Assembly (NCBI GenBank): GCA_003542955.1
Contig: DPJP01000330.1
Location: forward strand, 7,403 to 15,634
Source of the DNA: Armatimonadota bacterium
Lineage (GTDB): Bacteria > Armatimonadota > Zipacnadia > Zipacnadales > UBA11051
Length of the DNA: 8,232 nt
Reading direction: 5' to 3'
The position numbers and the translations under genes were made by a program. Shown here one piece after another: positions 6,555 through 8,232 of this stretch. Below the pieces are notes generated by a model, which made no database searches, was not told the DNA's origin, and worked only from the letters and a program-made list of their open reading frames with translations. Position 1 is the first letter of the stretch; every line of letters starts with the position of its first letter.

Positions 6555-8232
6555 ATGCAGCAGACGCCGGTCACGGATACCGTTCGGTGTGCGCAATCTG
6601 GCGATCACGAGGCCTTCACAGGCCTTGTACGCCGCTACCAGGATGCCGTCTTCGGCGCGGCCTACCACGCCGTGCTCGATTTCGACACCGCGCGTGACAT
6701 CGCGCAGGAGACGTTCATTCGCGCGTGGGAGCGTCTCGGCGATTTGCGTGAGCCGCAGAGCTTCCCGGCCTGGCTGTTGCGCATCTGCCGCAATCTGGCC
6801 GTCGCGTGGCTTCGCGGACCGGCCCGGCACACGGAGTGCCTCCAGACGGCCGATGTCACGGTTGGCGACCCGGCAGAGCCCCTCGGCGTCCGCGATCTTG
6901 TGACCCGCGCGCTCTCCGCCCTCCCCGTGGATAACCGCCTGGCGCTCACGCTCTTCCTGGTCGACGGCTACACCTACGCTGAGGTCGCAGACCTCACCGC
7001 CGTACCCGAGACCACCGTGAAGGGACGCATCGAGCGTGGCAGGCGACAGCTTGCAGCGGAGGTGCTGATGATGACCAAAGAGACGCTCAGGGAAGAAGCT
7101 CCGGACGAGCAGTTCACAGTGGAGACGGTCAGGCGCGCGTTCGCCGAAGCGCGCGAGGCCATGGATGCCAACGAGATGGGCAACGCGTTGAGCATCGCCG
7201 ACCGAGTACTCGAACGGCTGCCGGAGCTCGATGTCGATGACTCCGAGCGTCGCGACCTCACCATCGAGGCGCTGAGCGTTGTCCAGGGAGCCACCTGGGT
7301 CCGCGACCGCCAGAGGTGGACCGATGCCGGCAGGCGCGTCATCCGCGCCCTGGAGGAGCAGGGCGACAGGGGACGCCTGGCGCGCTGCCTGGCCGATTTC
7401 GGCATCCAGGCTGACGATCTCACCCGGAGCGAGCGTTCGGCGATTGCCGAATACTGCATGCAGCTCTATGAGGAACTCGGCATGGATGCCGAGCGGCGCA
7501 CAGCCCTGTTCTTCCGCGGATGGTCCCTCGCCTGGGACGGGCAATCAGAGGCAGCTCTGCAGAGGTGGGGGCGTGCCCGCGAACTCCGTGAGCGCCTCGC
7601 CTACGACTGCTGGGCGGCATGCCTGGACGCAACCGACGAGTTCATCCACCTGGCCGGCACCCACCCGGACGCGGCCCGAGCCGTCGTCTGGGGCGCGGGA
7701 GCAAGCGTCGGCCGAGTCGACGGTGACCGCCTCAGGCACGTGGGCGGACCCGGCTGGATGGCATCGTCGGGCACGCGGGAACAGGCGGCTGCCGCCACAT
7801 ACGGGCTGTGGCCCTTCCCGAAACTCGGCTGGTTGCCCATAACCGGGCCGGAGGTCGGCTACGAGGAGCAGCAGACGGCATTCTCGTACACTCCCCGCCC
7901 GACGCGCACGCATATCTGGCTCGAGGCCACGCCAGACCCGGTGGTCACCCCTGCAGGCGAGTTCACTGACTGCCTGCTTGTGAGATGCACGATGACCCAG
8001 GCGCCGGAGGACCGGGGCGCCGAGACGCGGGGGGCATTCCTGAACAGAACCTGGTGCGGAGAGTGGTACTGGTGGTTCGCGCGCGGTGTCGGCCCCGTAG
8101 CCTTCCGCCACGAGGCCGAGGACGATATCGTCGAGCACTCGGTGCTCTCGGATTTCACCTGCCCCGAGCAGCGCGACGAGTGGTTTCCACTGGTGGTCGG
8201 CACACGGTGGGAGTACCAGCCCGCCGACCCAC
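6555..8232 (+). CDS. ECF-type RNA polymerase sigma factor with long TPR-like and beta-rich C-terminal extension (3' end outside window)
   Basis: The frame is open from 6555 to the last base: 559 whole codons, no stop. Residues 11-85 are sigma region 2 (GDHEAFTGLVRRY 16-28; ARDIAQETFIRAWERL 46-61; FPAWLLRICRNLA 70-82). Residues 112-168 are sigma region 4, including ALSALPVDNRLAL (119-131), GYTYAEVADL (138-147) and the helix-turn-helix VPETTVKGRIERGRRQL (150-166). It should direct core RNA polymerase to specific promoters. An ordinary ECF sigma ends near here, but this one continues. Residues 185-368 are mostly helical and amphipathic, TPR-like (AEAREAMDANEMGNALSIAD 197-216; CMQLYEELGMDAERRTALFF 301-320; SEAALQRWGRARELRERL 331-348). 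Residues about 400-559 are beta-rich, with TPAGEFTDCLLV (465-476), WWFARGVGPVAFRHE (506-520) and EWFPLVVGTRWEY (542-554). No membrane segment is seen. The extension may sense a signal or control the sigma domains; no anti-sigma gene is seen beside it. It is set off by a 196-bp gap with hairpins. Confidence 0.9.
   Translation, partial: MQQTPVTDTVRCAQSGDHEAFTGLVRRYQDAVFGAAYHAVLDFDTARDIAQETFIRAWERLGDLREPQSFPAWLLRICRNLAVAWLRGPARHTECLQTADVTVGDPAEPLGVRDLVTRALSALPVDNRLALTLFLVDGYTYAEVADLTAVPETTVKGRIERGRRQLAAEVLMMTKETLREEAPDEQFTVETVRRAFAEAREAMDANEMGNALSIADRVLERLPELDVDDSERRDLTIEALSVVQGATWVRDRQRWTDAGRRVIRALEEQGDRGRLARCLADFGIQADDLTRSERSAIAEYCMQLYEELGMDAERRTALFFRGWSLAWDGQSEAALQRWGRARELRERLAYDCWAACLDATDEFIHLAGTHPDAARAVVWGAGASVGRVDGDRLRHVGGPGWMASSGTREQAAAATYGLWPFPKLGWLPITGPEVGYEEQQTAFSYTPRPTRTHIWLEATPDPVVTPAGEFTDCLLVRCTMTQAPEDRGAETRGAFLNRTWCGEWYWWFARGVGPVAFRHEAEDDIVEHSVLSDFTCPEQRDEWFPLVVGTRWEYQPADP

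Noticed and set aside
6382..6903. A 173-codon + strand frame beginning in the gap before the sigma gene
   Set aside because: It overlaps sigma region 2 in another frame, is Arg/Ser/Pro-rich and lacks a convincing ribosome binding site.
6537..7544. A 335-codon - strand open frame opposite the sigma gene
   Set aside because: The + strand frame encodes clear sigma regions 2 and 4 and continues to the window end; the antisense product has no family features.
1..8232. Mobile elements, CRISPR arrays, tRNA or rRNA genes
   Set aside because: No transposase or integrase motifs, no regularly spaced repeats and no tRNA- or rRNA-like sequences were seen on either strand.

Overview
The window is GC-rich bacterial DNA. 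Seven protein genes all lie on the + strand, separated by gaps of 55 to 196 bp. Two genes are cut by the window edges. The gene types (sugar-phosphate isomerase-like TIM barrel, sulfatase-fold hydrolase, secreted propeller, large ECF sigma factor with a C-terminal extension) suit an environmental bacterium with a rich carbohydrate or ester metabolism, such as Armatimonadota, Planctomycetota or related uncultured groups. That placement is inference: no rRNA or taxonomic marker is present.

Layout: (1) 1-364, C-terminal 120 residues of a phosphate acetyl/butyryltransferase-family enzyme. (2) 457-1332, xylose-isomerase-like TIM barrel (sugar phosphate isomerase/epimerase family). A 12-pair hairpin (1364-1396) follows it. 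(3) 1454-2257, Cof-type HAD phosphatase. (4) 2386-3816, exported beta-propeller-like protein of unknown function. (5) 3892-4878, tandem double-GNAT acetyltransferase. (6) 4934-6358, cytoplasmic sulfatase-fold hydrolase with Thr instead of Cys/Ser at the formylglycine position. (7) 6555 to the window end, an ECF-type RNA polymerase sigma factor whose reading frame stays open for 559 codons and carries about 390 extra residues after the sigma domains.

How they fit together: genes 2 to 6 could be a loosely organised catabolic neighbourhood (sugar rearrangement, dephosphorylation, acyl transfer, phosphoester or sulfoester hydrolysis). The gaps and hairpins argue against one tight operon, and no shared substrate can be read from the sequence. 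The sigma gene is set apart by the longest gap (196 bp), which holds two hairpins and a strong ribosome binding site, so it probably starts its own transcription unit.

The most unusual object is gene 7: a sigma factor joined to a helical TPR-like region and then to a beta-rich domain whose motifs resemble domains normally seen in secreted bacterial proteins, apparently with a second copy starting at the window edge. No RNA genes, CRISPR arrays, insertion sequences or phage genes were seen, and no gene-free stretch exceeds 300 bases.
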